Below, piece by piece: positions 40,274 to 50,100 of a DNA stretch of 52,930 nt (the stretch's first letter is position 1; the number at the start of each line of letters is the position of its first letter). The notes under the pieces are model-generated. The model was not told the origin of the DNA and did not search any database. It worked only from the letters and a program-made list of their open reading frames with translations. The translations under genes were made by a program, and so were the position numbers. The DNA is from a virus. Location: IMG/VR virus record IMGVR_UViG_3300024305_000003, positions 1-52,930 of that record. One strand, given 5' to 3'.

Positions 40274-40974
40274 TGGCGTTCGGATTCAAAGCGGTGAATG
40301 ACGATCGTGTCGTTCAGATAGATAATGCCTATCCGGTGCTGCAGCTTGGCGAGTTCGGCAGCGGCGCGGCCAACACCGACATCTACTTTTCACGCACCTA
40401 CCGGACGACAGAGCCGCCCTGGCTGTTCATGCGCGGCGGAGGTGGCGGCTTCCTGATGGGCGTGAAGTTCATCGGCGGCCCAGGAAGCTGGATCGGGTTC
40501 CGCTTCCATGCGAGCGGGGATGTGCACCACAACCACGGGCTTGCCGGGCGAAACCATGGCGTGTGGCAGTTCATGGTTGGCGAGTGGGGAGTCCACTACT
40601 CGAGCGACAAGTACGGACTGCGAATCTGGGGGTCAAACGGCCAGCTGCTCTATGATGCCGGCGTGCGCTTCATCAGCATGAAATACCAGTTCCAGCAGTG
40701 GCGGTACCGATCGCGCCATTCGGACAATGGCTGGCTGTTCTACCATCACTTCCTGACGCTGCCGGCCGATGCGTCGCTGGCAGATCCAGACAACTACCTG
40801 CTGGTCAACCCCATGGTCCGCGAGCGCTTCAACGTGCCAGGCGGTGACAGCACAAGCTTTCGCAAGGTCGGGCCGTTTACCGGCGGCGAAGTGCTGCATG
40901 TCACGCGATCGATGTACCGAAACTTCGAGATCACCTACATCCAGCCAGGAATCATAGGCCGGGCCAGCCTGTAG
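40273..40974 (+). CDS. Putative minor tail protein, paralogous motif
   Basis: A 233-residue beta-rich protein. Region about 115-135 (YGLRIWGSNGQLLYDAGVRF) repeats the motif opening the upstream protein, suggesting an ancient duplication of a fibre unit. Aromatic/histidine-rich patches (SGDVHHNHGLAGRNHGVWQF) stand out. The ATG at 40273 overlaps the preceding stop (TGATG). It is probably a tail appendage component. Confidence 0.55.
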   Translation: MAFGFKAVNDDRVVQIDNAYPVLQLGEFGSGAANTDIYFSRTYRTTEPPWLFMRGGGGGFLMGVKFIGGPGSWIGFRFHASGDVHHNHGLAGRNHGVWQFMVGEWGVHYSSDKYGLRIWGSNGQLLYDAGVRFISMKYQFQQWRYRSRHSDNGWLFYHHFLTLPADASLADPDNYLLVNPMVRERFNVPGGDSTSFRKVGPFTGGEVLHVTRSMYRNFEITYIQPGIIGRASL

Positions 40975-41016
40975 GTTTGATATCCTTCCAGCGTCAATCA
41001 TTGTCGGGAGACAACG

Positions 41017-41490
41017 ATGCCACAGCCCAACGAGCGGGCGTTTCTTCAGCATGTGCTGAAGGACCACGCTGCCGCGATTCTCTTCTGCGAGGCGCTGTTC
41101 CGCGTCTCGCAAGTCCTCGATGACCTGATCGACGGCGACAAGCCCGTCACCAGCGATGCGATCTATCGCGCCTTCTGGGAAGCGATGATCGATATCCCCG
41201 GCAATGCCTTCTATCGCGCCCATGAGCCGATGCTGCGCCCGCTGATGGCGGCCGCCCTGCAGGACTGGCGCGACAGCGTGACACTTGAGCGTGACGGCGA
41301 TCGGCATGGCCGCACGCTGGCCTTCGTGCTGCGCGACCAACTGACCGGCCTGGTGGTGCAGTGCGCCGGCCTTGTTGGTGGGTTCGCCTGGATGCAGCAG
41401 GTGAGCGCCGACATTCGCCGGCACTTCCACGAAGACAAGCTGGACGACTACCTGAACGAGTTCCGCAGCGGAACCGAGGAGGCGCTATGA
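41017..41490 (+). CDS. Hypothetical late protein
   Basis: A 157-residue largely helical protein (HVLKDHAAAILFCEALFRVS, then WEAMIDIPGNAFYRAHEPML) with no recognised family. A GGGAG site precedes the ATG, and its stop overlaps the next gene. It opens the block of candidate ejection proteins. It could be a chaperone or a virion internal protein. Confidence 0.5.
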   Translation: MPQPNERAFLQHVLKDHAAAILFCEALFRVSQVLDDLIDGDKPVTSDAIYRAFWEAMIDIPGNAFYRAHEPMLRPLMAAALQDWRDSVTLERDGDRHGRTLAFVLRDQLTGLVVQCAGLVGGFAWMQQVSADIRRHFHEDKLDDYLNEFRSGTEEAL

Positions 41491-42164
41491 GCGGCGGCGG
41501 AGACAGCGACAACACCATCAAGGACACCCCCGAGCAGCGCTACGCGGCGCAGGTGGCTGCCGAGAAGTGGAACTTCGCCCAGAGCAAGCTGGCCCCGCTG
41601 GAAGACCAGTACATGGCCAACGTCGAAGATATGGATTCGGCGGGACGCATGGGCTACATCCGCGGCCAGACCAATCAGGCGTCGATGGATAACCTGAACC
41701 AGGGGCTGCAGCAGATCAATGCGCAACTGGGCCAGGCCGGCATCAACCCCAACAGCGGCCGCTGGCTGGGCACCCAGGCCGATTTTGCCGAGCAGAACGC
41801 ACAGCAGGGCGGCGAGACCATGGGGCGGGCGCAGTTCCAGCAGGCAGCCGAGCAGGTCAAGGGGCTGCAGAACATCGTCGCCATGGGCTCCGGCGAGTCG
41901 ACCCAGGCACAGGCCGGTTTGAGCGATATTGCCGCGACGTCTGCTGCCGACGCGCGCAGCGACGCCGCCAATAACTTCAACCGGCGCAGCGCCAACCTGC
42001 AGTTGCTGGGTGCTGCCGCCGGCGCCGCGGCCAACTACGGGATGAACAAATTCAGCGGCGCCGCGCCCTCGGCCGGGACAAGCCCGAGCGTGGGCCTGTC
42101 CGGCTTCGACAATGGCTACGGGCTCAGCAGCGGCTCGCTCAACGGCATGAAGTACGGGAGCTGA
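41487..42164 (+). CDS. Candidate internal/ejection virion protein
   Basis: A 225-residue protein rich in Ala, Gln, Gly and Asn, mostly helical in its first 160 residues (QLGQAGINPNSGRWLGTQAD) and glycine/serine-rich at the end. Similar low-complexity helical proteins in short-tailed phages are ejected with DNA. It sits in a run of four such genes before the giant polyvalent protein. Assigned from context only. Confidence 0.5.
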   Translation: MSGGGDSDNTIKDTPEQRYAAQVAAEKWNFAQSKLAPLEDQYMANVEDMDSAGRMGYIRGQTNQASMDNLNQGLQQINAQLGQAGINPNSGRWLGTQADFAEQNAQQGGETMGRAQFQQAAEQVKGLQNIVAMGSGESTQAQAGLSDIAATSAADARSDAANNFNRRSANLQLLGAAAGAAANYGMNKFSGAAPSAGTSPSVGLSGFDNGYGLSSGSLNGMKYGS

Positions 42165-42166
42165 CC

Positions 42167-42595
42167 ATGGCAGTCTACGTTGACGCAGGCGAGGCATTCC
42201 TCGGCGACCAGGGCGCATCCAAGGTGCTCGGCCAGCTGTACCGGGCGCAGTGGGATGACTGGAAGACACGATTCAGCCCCTACATCGACCAGCTGGCGGA
42301 TCTGGCCAGCGACAAATCCTATGCCGCAGGGCAGGGGGCGAACGCTGCTGCCGCCGTGAACACCAGCTACGCCAACACGGCGCAGGGCCTGCAAACCCAG
42401 CGGGCCGGCATGGGTATCAACCTGACCGAGGCACAAATGACCGCCGAGCAGCGGCAGCTCTCGCTGGGCCAGGCTGCAGACGGCGCCTCGGCCTATAACG
42501 CCGCGAAAATCTCGGCGCGCGACATGCAGGACCAGATCCTGGCCGGCGGCTTCGGCCTGTCCAACCTTCCCACCACCGGCCAGCAGCAGGGGTAA
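42167..42595 (+). CDS. Candidate internal/ejection virion protein
   Basis: A 142-residue helical protein (MAVYVDAGEAFLGDQGASKV start; QGANAAAAVNTSYANTAQGL middle) resembling its upstream neighbour in composition. It has no recognised catalytic motif. Probably an internal virion protein. Confidence 0.5.
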   Translation: MAVYVDAGEAFLGDQGASKVLGQLYRAQWDDWKTRFSPYIDQLADLASDKSYAAGQGANAAAAVNTSYANTAQGLQTQRAGMGINLTEAQMTAEQRQLSLGQAADGASAYNAAKISARDMQDQILAGGFGLSNLPTTGQQQG

Positions 42596-42600
42596 GCACC

Positions 42601-42852
42601 ATGTCCTACGGATTACTCGGCCTGAAAAACCAGATGCAAGGCGAGGCGCTCCAGGGCCTGCAGGATCTGGACAAGCAACAGCAGCAGAACCGGATGTTCA
42701 AGGAGCAGGCCGATCAGCAGCAGAAGTCGCAGCGCAAGCAGTCGCAGGTCGGCATGGCCACCAGCGGCGCGATGATGGGCGCCACCGTAGGCGGCCCGGT
42801 AGGTGCAGTGATCGGCGGCGTCGCAGGACTGGTAGCCGGCTCGTTCATGTAA
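42601..42852 (+). CDS. Small glycine-zipper protein
   Basis: An 83-residue protein: a charged Gln-rich helix (LQDLDKQQQQNRMFKEQADQ) followed by a C-terminal glycine-zipper (GATVGGPVGAVIGGVAGLVA). The latter resembles membrane-inserting segments of ejection proteins. It may help form a conduit across the host membrane (inference). Confidence 0.55.
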   Translation: MSYGLLGLKNQMQGEALQGLQDLDKQQQQNRMFKEQADQQQKSQRKQSQVGMATSGAMMGATVGGPVGAVIGGVAGLVAGSFM

Positions 42853-42888
42853 CAGCGCCTTCGGGCACACATATTGCCGGGAGGCAAC

Positions 42889-44130
42889 ATGGCAGGACTA
42901 GATACCCGCGGGGCCTTCGACGGCTTCGTGCAGGGCTTCAACATGATGGACGCCTATAACCACCGCAAGGCGTCCAGTGCTCGCGCCGACCAGGCGCTAC
43001 AGATGCAGCAGCGCGGCCTCGAGATGCGCGAGCAGGAGTTTGCCGCGCAGCAGGAAGGCCGTCAGAAAGAGCAGGATCAGCAGCAGATCGCCCAGTTCTA
43101 CACGGGCTGGGCCAGCGGCATCGAGGCGCCCATCACGCCAGAGCTCGAGCAGGCCTTCGCGCGCAACAAGCTGGCGGACCCTCGCCACCTGTTTCGCCCG
43201 GAAACCGAAGCGGCCGTGCAGTACGCCGACAAGCTGGCCGGCGGCGAAGGCTCGCTGTTCAGCCAGCAGACCGTCGACGCCATGAACGACTTCTACGCGC
43301 CCCGGGTGAACCGCGGCAACGGCGGCAAGAAGCGTCTGGCTGGCATGTACCCCGGGCAGAAGGAAGGCTCGTTCGTGTTCGAACTGGAAGTCGAGGACGA
43401 GCAGGGCAACAAGCGCCTAGCACCGATGACGGTGAACCGCGGCCTGGAAGGAGAAGACGACGAGGTCGCGCAGTACGAGATCGATCAGGCGATCGCTCCG
43501 GTGATGGGGGCGAAATCGATCTACCAGGCGCTCGGCCAGAACCGCGAAAAGATGCTGGGCTACCTGCGCAGTTCCGGGTACCTGCCCAAGGAAGCCGAGA
43601 AGTGGGAGCTGGTCGAAGGTCCGGACGGCGCAATCCTTCAGCGCAATGCGGCGACCGGTAAAATGGAGAGCGTCGTCGGTCGAAAGTCAGTCGGTGCCGG
43701 CGGAGCTTACGCGCCGAGCAGCGACGTGAAGACCCTCGAGTACCTGAAAGCCAACGGCATGAGCGACCAGCAGGCCCGCGACGAACTGGTGCGCCTCAAG
43801 CGAGGCGGAAGCGACAGCAGCATCAGCGCAGGCGATCGCTACCGGGTGGACTACCTCACCAGCCAGATCAAGGAAATCGACTCTCAGCTTGAAGCGTTCC
43901 CGGATGCGGATACCGAGGCTGCATTGCGTCAGCAGCGCGCGGAACTGATCCAGGCTCGCGAAGGAATGGCTCAGCAGCTCGGCCTGGTCGGCGCGCCTGA
44001 GCCGGCGCAGCAGGCAGAACAGCCCGCAGCGCAAGCCTCATCGTCCGCGCCGAAGGTGGGGCAGGTGGAAGACGGCTACGAATTCCTCGGTGGCGATCCT
44101 GCCAGCCCGGAAAACTGGAGGAAGAAGTAA
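42889..44130 (+). CDS. Candidate ejection/internal virion protein
   Basis: A 413-residue protein. Helical N-terminal third (LQMQQRGLEMREQEFAAQQE), a middle globular part (QKEGSFVFELEVEDEQGNKR), and a Gln/Ala-rich disordered tail ending in a block EFLGGDPASPENWRKK. The terminal motif is common in proteins next to giant polyvalent proteins. The ATG at 42889 follows GGGAGG. It overlaps the polyvalent gene by a single base (TAATG). Confidence 0.55.
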   Translation: MAGLDTRGAFDGFVQGFNMMDAYNHRKASSARADQALQMQQRGLEMREQEFAAQQEGRQKEQDQQQIAQFYTGWASGIEAPITPELEQAFARNKLADPRHLFRPETEAAVQYADKLAGGEGSLFSQQTVDAMNDFYAPRVNRGNGGKKRLAGMYPGQKEGSFVFELEVEDEQGNKRLAPMTVNRGLEGEDDEVAQYEIDQAIAPVMGAKSIYQALGQNREKMLGYLRSSGYLPKEAEKWELVEGPDGAILQRNAATGKMESVVGRKSVGAGGAYAPSSDVKTLEYLKANGMSDQQARDELVRLKRGGSDSSISAGDRYRVDYLTSQIKEIDSQLEAFPDADTEAALRQQRAELIQAREGMAQQLGLVGAPEPAQQAEQPAAQASSSAPKVGQVEDGYEFLGGDPASPENWRKK

Positions 44131-47100
44131 TGGCGGGGCCTTGGGAGAAGTACCAGCAGCAGCCTGCCATCGAACAGACAGCGCCAGGGCAGGCGGGGCC
44201 GTGGGCCAAGTATCGGGCCGCCGAGCCGGCAAACGATGCGCCGGCCGAGGCGGCAGGCGAGCAGGGTGGCATCCAGGCCGCTGACTTCGGCAAGGAACTG
44301 GCCGGCGGGGCGCTGATTGGCACCGGCTCTGTCGTAAGCGGCTTTGGCGACCTGCTGACAACGGCAGGTGGGGCGATTGAGCGCGGCGCACGCGCGGTCC
44401 TGCCAGGTGGCACAGTCGACGCACTGAAGAGCATCCCCGCACCAAGCGACCTGCTGTTTCGCCCGGCGGGCCGGCAGATCGAGGCGGCGGGCAAACAGGT
44501 CCAGGCCACCAAAACCGATGCGGCCAAGCAGGCACTGGAAGCCAGCACCCCGCAAGGCGACGTGCTCGACCCGTCCAGCTGGAGCATGGGTGACGATCCG
44601 TCCTTGGTCGGCTACGGGCTGCATGGCGCGAACCTGGTCGGCCAGTTTGTGCCGCAGGCTGCCGCACTCGCCATTCCGGGCGGGCAGGCGCGCATGACCG
44701 GCATGGCCGGCATCGGCGGGCTACAGGCGGGCGGCTCGGCAGGCAACGAAGTCGAGCAGCGCCTTGCGGCCATCCCGGACGCTGAGTTGCAGCAGGTGTC
44801 CGACCTCTACCGCGAGCTTCGCGCGGGCGGCGTGGAAGAGGCGGATGCCCGCGCCCATGTTTCTGCTACCGCACGCGCTGCCGCCTTCCAGGGCGCGGCT
44901 CCGGCTGGCGCTCTGGGCGGCGCAATGACGAACTACGCACTGGGCCCACTACAACGCCAGATCGGCGGCGGCGTCGGTCGACGACTGGCAGGCGGCTTGC
45001 TGCTGGATGCGCCTGCCGAAGGCGCGCAGGAGGTGAGCGAAGCCGTTGCTGCACGGGCGGCGACGAACAGGGCCATCGGCGAACAGCGCGACCTGACCGA
45101 AGACACCTTCGGCGATGCAGTGCTTGGCGCGATGGGTGGCGCTGGTCACGCGACACTTGGCGCGGCGCTGGGCCGCCCGCAGCCGCAGGCGCGCCCTGCC
45201 GAACCTGCTGCTGAAGCCGACGCTACGTTCGACGATACCCCCCAGACCGCGGCGCTGCCGGCGCCGGGGCTGCAGGGCCTGCCCTCGCCCGAGCCGACCT
45301 TCTTCGCCGACCGCCAGGGCAACGTCCAAGACGTCGGCCCGGTGCGCAACGTCGACGGCCAGATGCAGCCAGCCCCGCAGGGGCGCCAGTGGGTCAATCC
45401 GCGCAACCGCGCTGATCGCCCGGTGGGTGGCGAAGGCATGGAGCGCCAGGTGCCACGGGGCGAGCCGGCGCCACTCGAGGGTCAGTTTCAGCACGGGAGC
45501 CGCCAGCGGGTAGCCGAAGCCGCCACGCAGAAGGGCCGGACCCTGGAAGGCGAAACCCAGCAGGCAGCCTTGCCGCAGCCCGAGGCTATCGTGGTCGACG
45601 GCCAGGGCAATGCGCAGCGTGGCGCCACGGCGCCGCAGACATTCGAGCGCCCCCTGGCGGGCGGCCGCGGCATGGACCAGCAGGCGCCAACCGCCATTCG
45701 CCGCGAGGATGACTTCGTGATCCTGACCCGCGCCACAGGCGAGCCGTTCCAGGCGCACGGCGCAGCGAAGGCCAGCAAGGCGTTCCGCGAAGCCAAGAGG
45801 GCAGGCCGTAACCCGACGGTCGCCAAGGTCGATGGCGGCTTTGCCGTGCGCGTGCCGGCAGATCCGAAGCGTTACCAGATGCGCCCCGTCGATCAGGCGG
45901 CACATGAGGCGGCGACTTCGCCTAGCAACGACCTGCCTGCCCCTACGCCTGCGCAGATCGAGGCCGGTAACTACAAGAAGGGCCGTGTTCGGGTGCAGGG
46001 GCTGGACATCTCCATCGAGAATCCGCGAGGCTCCGAGCGCAGCGGCACCGGGCCGGACGGCACGCCGTGGCGCCGCACCATGAGCGACCACTACGGCTAC
46101 ATCAAGCGCACCACCGGCGCCGACGGCGAGCAGGTGGATGTCTATGTGGGGCCGCAAGAGGACAGCGATCAGGTGTTCGTGGTCGACCAGATCAACCAGC
46201 AGGATGGCAGCTTCGATGAGCACAAGGCCATGCTGGGCTATCCCGACCAGGCGACTGCGCTGCAGGCGTACAGCGCCAACTTCGACAAAGGCTGGAAGGT
46301 GGGGCCGGTCACCGCCATGCCGGTGGCCGAGTTCAAGTCGTGGCTGAAAGGCGGGGCGCTTTCCAAGCCTCTCGCACTGCCGAGCCCGATCGTCCAGCCG
46401 GCGGCGGCCGCTGCGCCGCAGAAGCCGCAGGAAAAGTCCAAGCCGAAGGGCGCACGGCGCGCCGTGGACCGAGACCGCGATAGCGTCGTGCAGGCAGCCA
46501 TCCGGCTCGGCGGCATCACCAATCGATGGAAGCAGGACACCACCGGCGACACCAAGGGCAACAAGAGCATCCCGGGCATTGGCGCGCTCTGGAGCGACGT
46601 TACCGGGACCAGCCTGGATGACATGGCGTCGCTGCTCGACCAGCACGGCTACGTGCCTGCCGGCGAGATGGATCGGGACGGCGGCGTGAGCTGGCTGCAG
46701 GACGCGCTGCGTGACGAGCTCGCTGGCCGAAAGACCCACTATGCGCCAGACTCTGCCCGGCAGCTGGAGCAATACGAGCTGGAGATGCTCGACCGCATCA
46801 ATGAACAGCTGGCGGCCGAGCGCGACTTGCGCGAAGCTGAATATGCACGCATCGAGGCCGAGCATGGCCCTGAAGCCGCTGCTGATGCGCGCTCGTTCGA
46901 CGAGATGGCCATCGCTCGCAGCGAACAACTTGATGGAGCCCTGGAAGATGCCCAAACAGACCCCGACACCTACGTCGACGGAGAGCCCGTTGACGAAGCT
47001 GCAGCCGCCCGCCGTGACGACGAAATTCGGCAAGCTGATGAGCGAGAAGATCGCGCTGCAGGAGAAGATCCTGGCACGGCGTTCGACCTCGAGCAGCAAA

Positions 47101-50100
47101 CCGAAGCAGGACTGAAAGAGCAGGCGGAGCGCAACGCTGCCGCCGAGAAGGCCCGCGCCGATCAGGAGCGCGAGGCCGAGCAGAAGGTTCAGGCCGACCG
47201 CGACCGCGAAGACTTCACCCTTACCGGCTCCAACCGGATATCTGACGTTGCCGCCGCGCGCGGGCAGAACGATATGTTCGGCGCCCAGCCGACCACTCCC
47301 GCCAGCAAGGCCAAAGAGCAAGCGACCGAACTGGTCAAGGGCAAGCCGAGCCCTGCAAAACCAGCCGCCGAGCCAAAGCCTGTCAAGGTCGAAGACTTCG
47401 GCGAGAAGCTGGGCGGCGCCCGCAAAGATGAGCTGCGCGGCGTGCGCGAGCGCCTGGACAACATGGACGACCAGGGCATTGCGAACAGCAAGCTCAGCGA
47501 GCTATGGCCAAAGGGCGAGATAGACCGGATCGAAGACAGCTTTCACGCCGCTGCCTACCAGACGGTGCGCGATTTCATCCCGGCCAAGCCGCGCGTTTCG
47601 TACAGGGTCGCCGGCTGGGTCAATCGGGTGAAGGCTGCACGCGAACTTCTCGCCGAACTGTCCCGGCTGGGCAGCGAATCGACCGTCGCGAAGATGCGCG
47701 AGTTCAGCCCTTCGCTGCGGTCGGTGGCGGACAAGATCGAGCTGCTGATGGGCATCGAACGCTCGCAGTGGGGCCGGATCGGGCGCGTAAGCATGGCCGT
47801 TGGCAGCTTCAGCCAGGACGGGCAGATGGTGCCGGGCTCTTGGGCGGAAGTAGAGATCGACGGCCGCAGCAAGCACTTCTACGGCAAGAAATCCATTGCT
47901 GAGGCGATAGGCGACATTCGCTTGGCGCTGAACCTGAACGCAGCCCCCGAAAAGAAGATGAAGTTCGACGTCTACTCGGACCGAGGGACCGGAGAGGTGT
48001 TCATCGCGAAGAATGGCGACCGCGAAACCAGACGGCTCGCCACCTTCAAGACTGTTGCCGAGGCCAGGGACCACATCGCAAACAGTCATGAAAGCCTGGT
48101 CGCTGCATGGGATGCCGTGAAGAACCGCGACAACGTGACCAAGGCCGACATGCGCCGCAGCCTCAATGAGGTGCGCGCGGGCACTGATCACCGCGGCGGG
48201 GCCGACATCACCCCCGAGCAATTCCTTGAGGCGTTCGGCTTCAGGGGAGTTGAGTTCGGCAACTGGGTCGCGCAGGGTGCTGCGCGCGATGGCCGGCAGG
48301 GCATGCTCAACGACGCCTACGATTCCTTCATGGATCTGGCCGAAGTGATCGGCGTGCCGCCAAAGGCGCTGAGCCTTGAGGGCCGTCTGGGCATTGGTTT
48401 CGGGTCGCGCGGGCGAGGCCGGGCCAGCGCTCACTTCGAGCCGGGCACCGTCGTCATCAACCTGACCAAGACCAAGGGTGCGGGCTCGCTGGCGCACGAA
48501 TGGTTTCATGCGCTCGACAACTATTTCGCCGGCAAGCGTGGCGAGAGTGACGCCGGAAAGGTGCGTGAGGCTTCCTACATCACCTACCGCCCAGAACCGA
48601 TGCTGGTAAACAAGAAGTATCCGGCGCAGCGCATGACTCGCGCCAAGCTGGATATGTACCAGGCCAATCACCCGAACGCGCCCCTGTACGCCGAGGAGAA
48701 CTGGACCGCAGACCCCGCCCACCCCGAAGGCGTCCGGCCGAAGGTCGAGAAGGCATTCGCCGAGCTGGTGGAAACCCTTGACCGCTCGCCGATGGCGAAG
48801 CGCTCTGCTGTGCTGGACAGAGGGACGGCAGATGGCTACTGGTCGCGCATCATCGAGCGTGGCGCTCGCTCCTTTGAAACCTACGTGATCGCGCGGCTGG
48901 CGGACCGCGGTTATCGCAACGACTACCTGGCGAACGTCCGCACGCTCGAGGAATTTTCGCGCAGCCAGGACCGCTACCCCTACCTGACCCCGGACGAGCA
49001 GGGGCCGGTTAACGAGGCCTTCGACAAGCTGTTCGCCACCATCGAAACCCGCGAAACCGATTCTGGCGTGAGCCTCTACCGGCTGGATGACGGGGAGAAC
49101 GGTCAGCTGCAGGCTGACGCTGTCACGCAGGCGCTCGCAGCATCACCCGAGCTTGCTGGCGTCAAGGTCGTGCAGTCCTTCGACGACTTGCCGCTATCGG
49201 CACGCATCCGGGCGAAGCGTGACGGTGTTGCGCCGGACGAACTGCGCGGGATCTTCAGCAGTGGGGCGACCTATGTGGTTGCCGGCAACCATGCCAGCGT
49301 TACCGACGCGCTCTATACCGCTGTGCATGAAGAGGTTGGCCACCGCGGCATCCATGGCCTGCTGGGCGACAAGCTGGACGCCACCATGGAGCGGCTCTAT
49401 GCCAGCCAGGCCGCCAGCGCCAAGGGCCGCCAGCGCATCGCACAGATTCGCGAGGCCTATGCCAAGGTGCTGCGCAAGCTCGACGCCCGCAAGCGGCGCC
49501 TGATGATCGCCGAGGAAATGGTGGCGCTGCTCATCGAGGACGGCGAGCGGCCTACCGCGCTGCAGCGTGTGCTGTCGAAGATCCGCGAGCTGCTGCGCGC
49601 GCTGATTCCGCAAGTGCCCTGGACCTATACCGACATTCTGGCGCTGGGCGAGCAGTCCCGTCGTTGGCTGCGCGACAACCAGGCCGGCGCCGCGGATGGC
49701 GAGCGGATGCTCTATGCCTTGGGCGGCAAGCGGCAGCATACCTCCGAGGCGTTCACCGACCTGACCGCCAAGCAGAAGGAGGCGCTGAACAAGATTGCCC
49801 CGCGCACTGCCAAGCAGCAGGCCATCGACTGGTTCCGCGACCATTCGGACCGGGCGCTGCTGAAGATCCGCCAAGGCCTTGTCGACCGCTATGCAGCACT
49901 GCGCGAGCTGGACGAGGCAGCGCACGGCAAGGATGTGCTGAGCACCGACATTGCCAGCAGCGCCTGGGTACTGGCGCGCATGTCGTCGGCGGCCAGCGGC
50001 GCACTGCATGCCATGCTCAACAACGGCCGCATTTACCTGGACCAGCAGCAGAAGGTGATCGACATTCAGGACGGCGAGGCGCTCGGCCTGGGCGCGACGC

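Noticed and set aside
44949-47321. 790-codon minus-strand open frame inside the polyvalent gene
   Set aside because: Antisense shadow of a long GC-rich gene with recognisable plus-strand domains.
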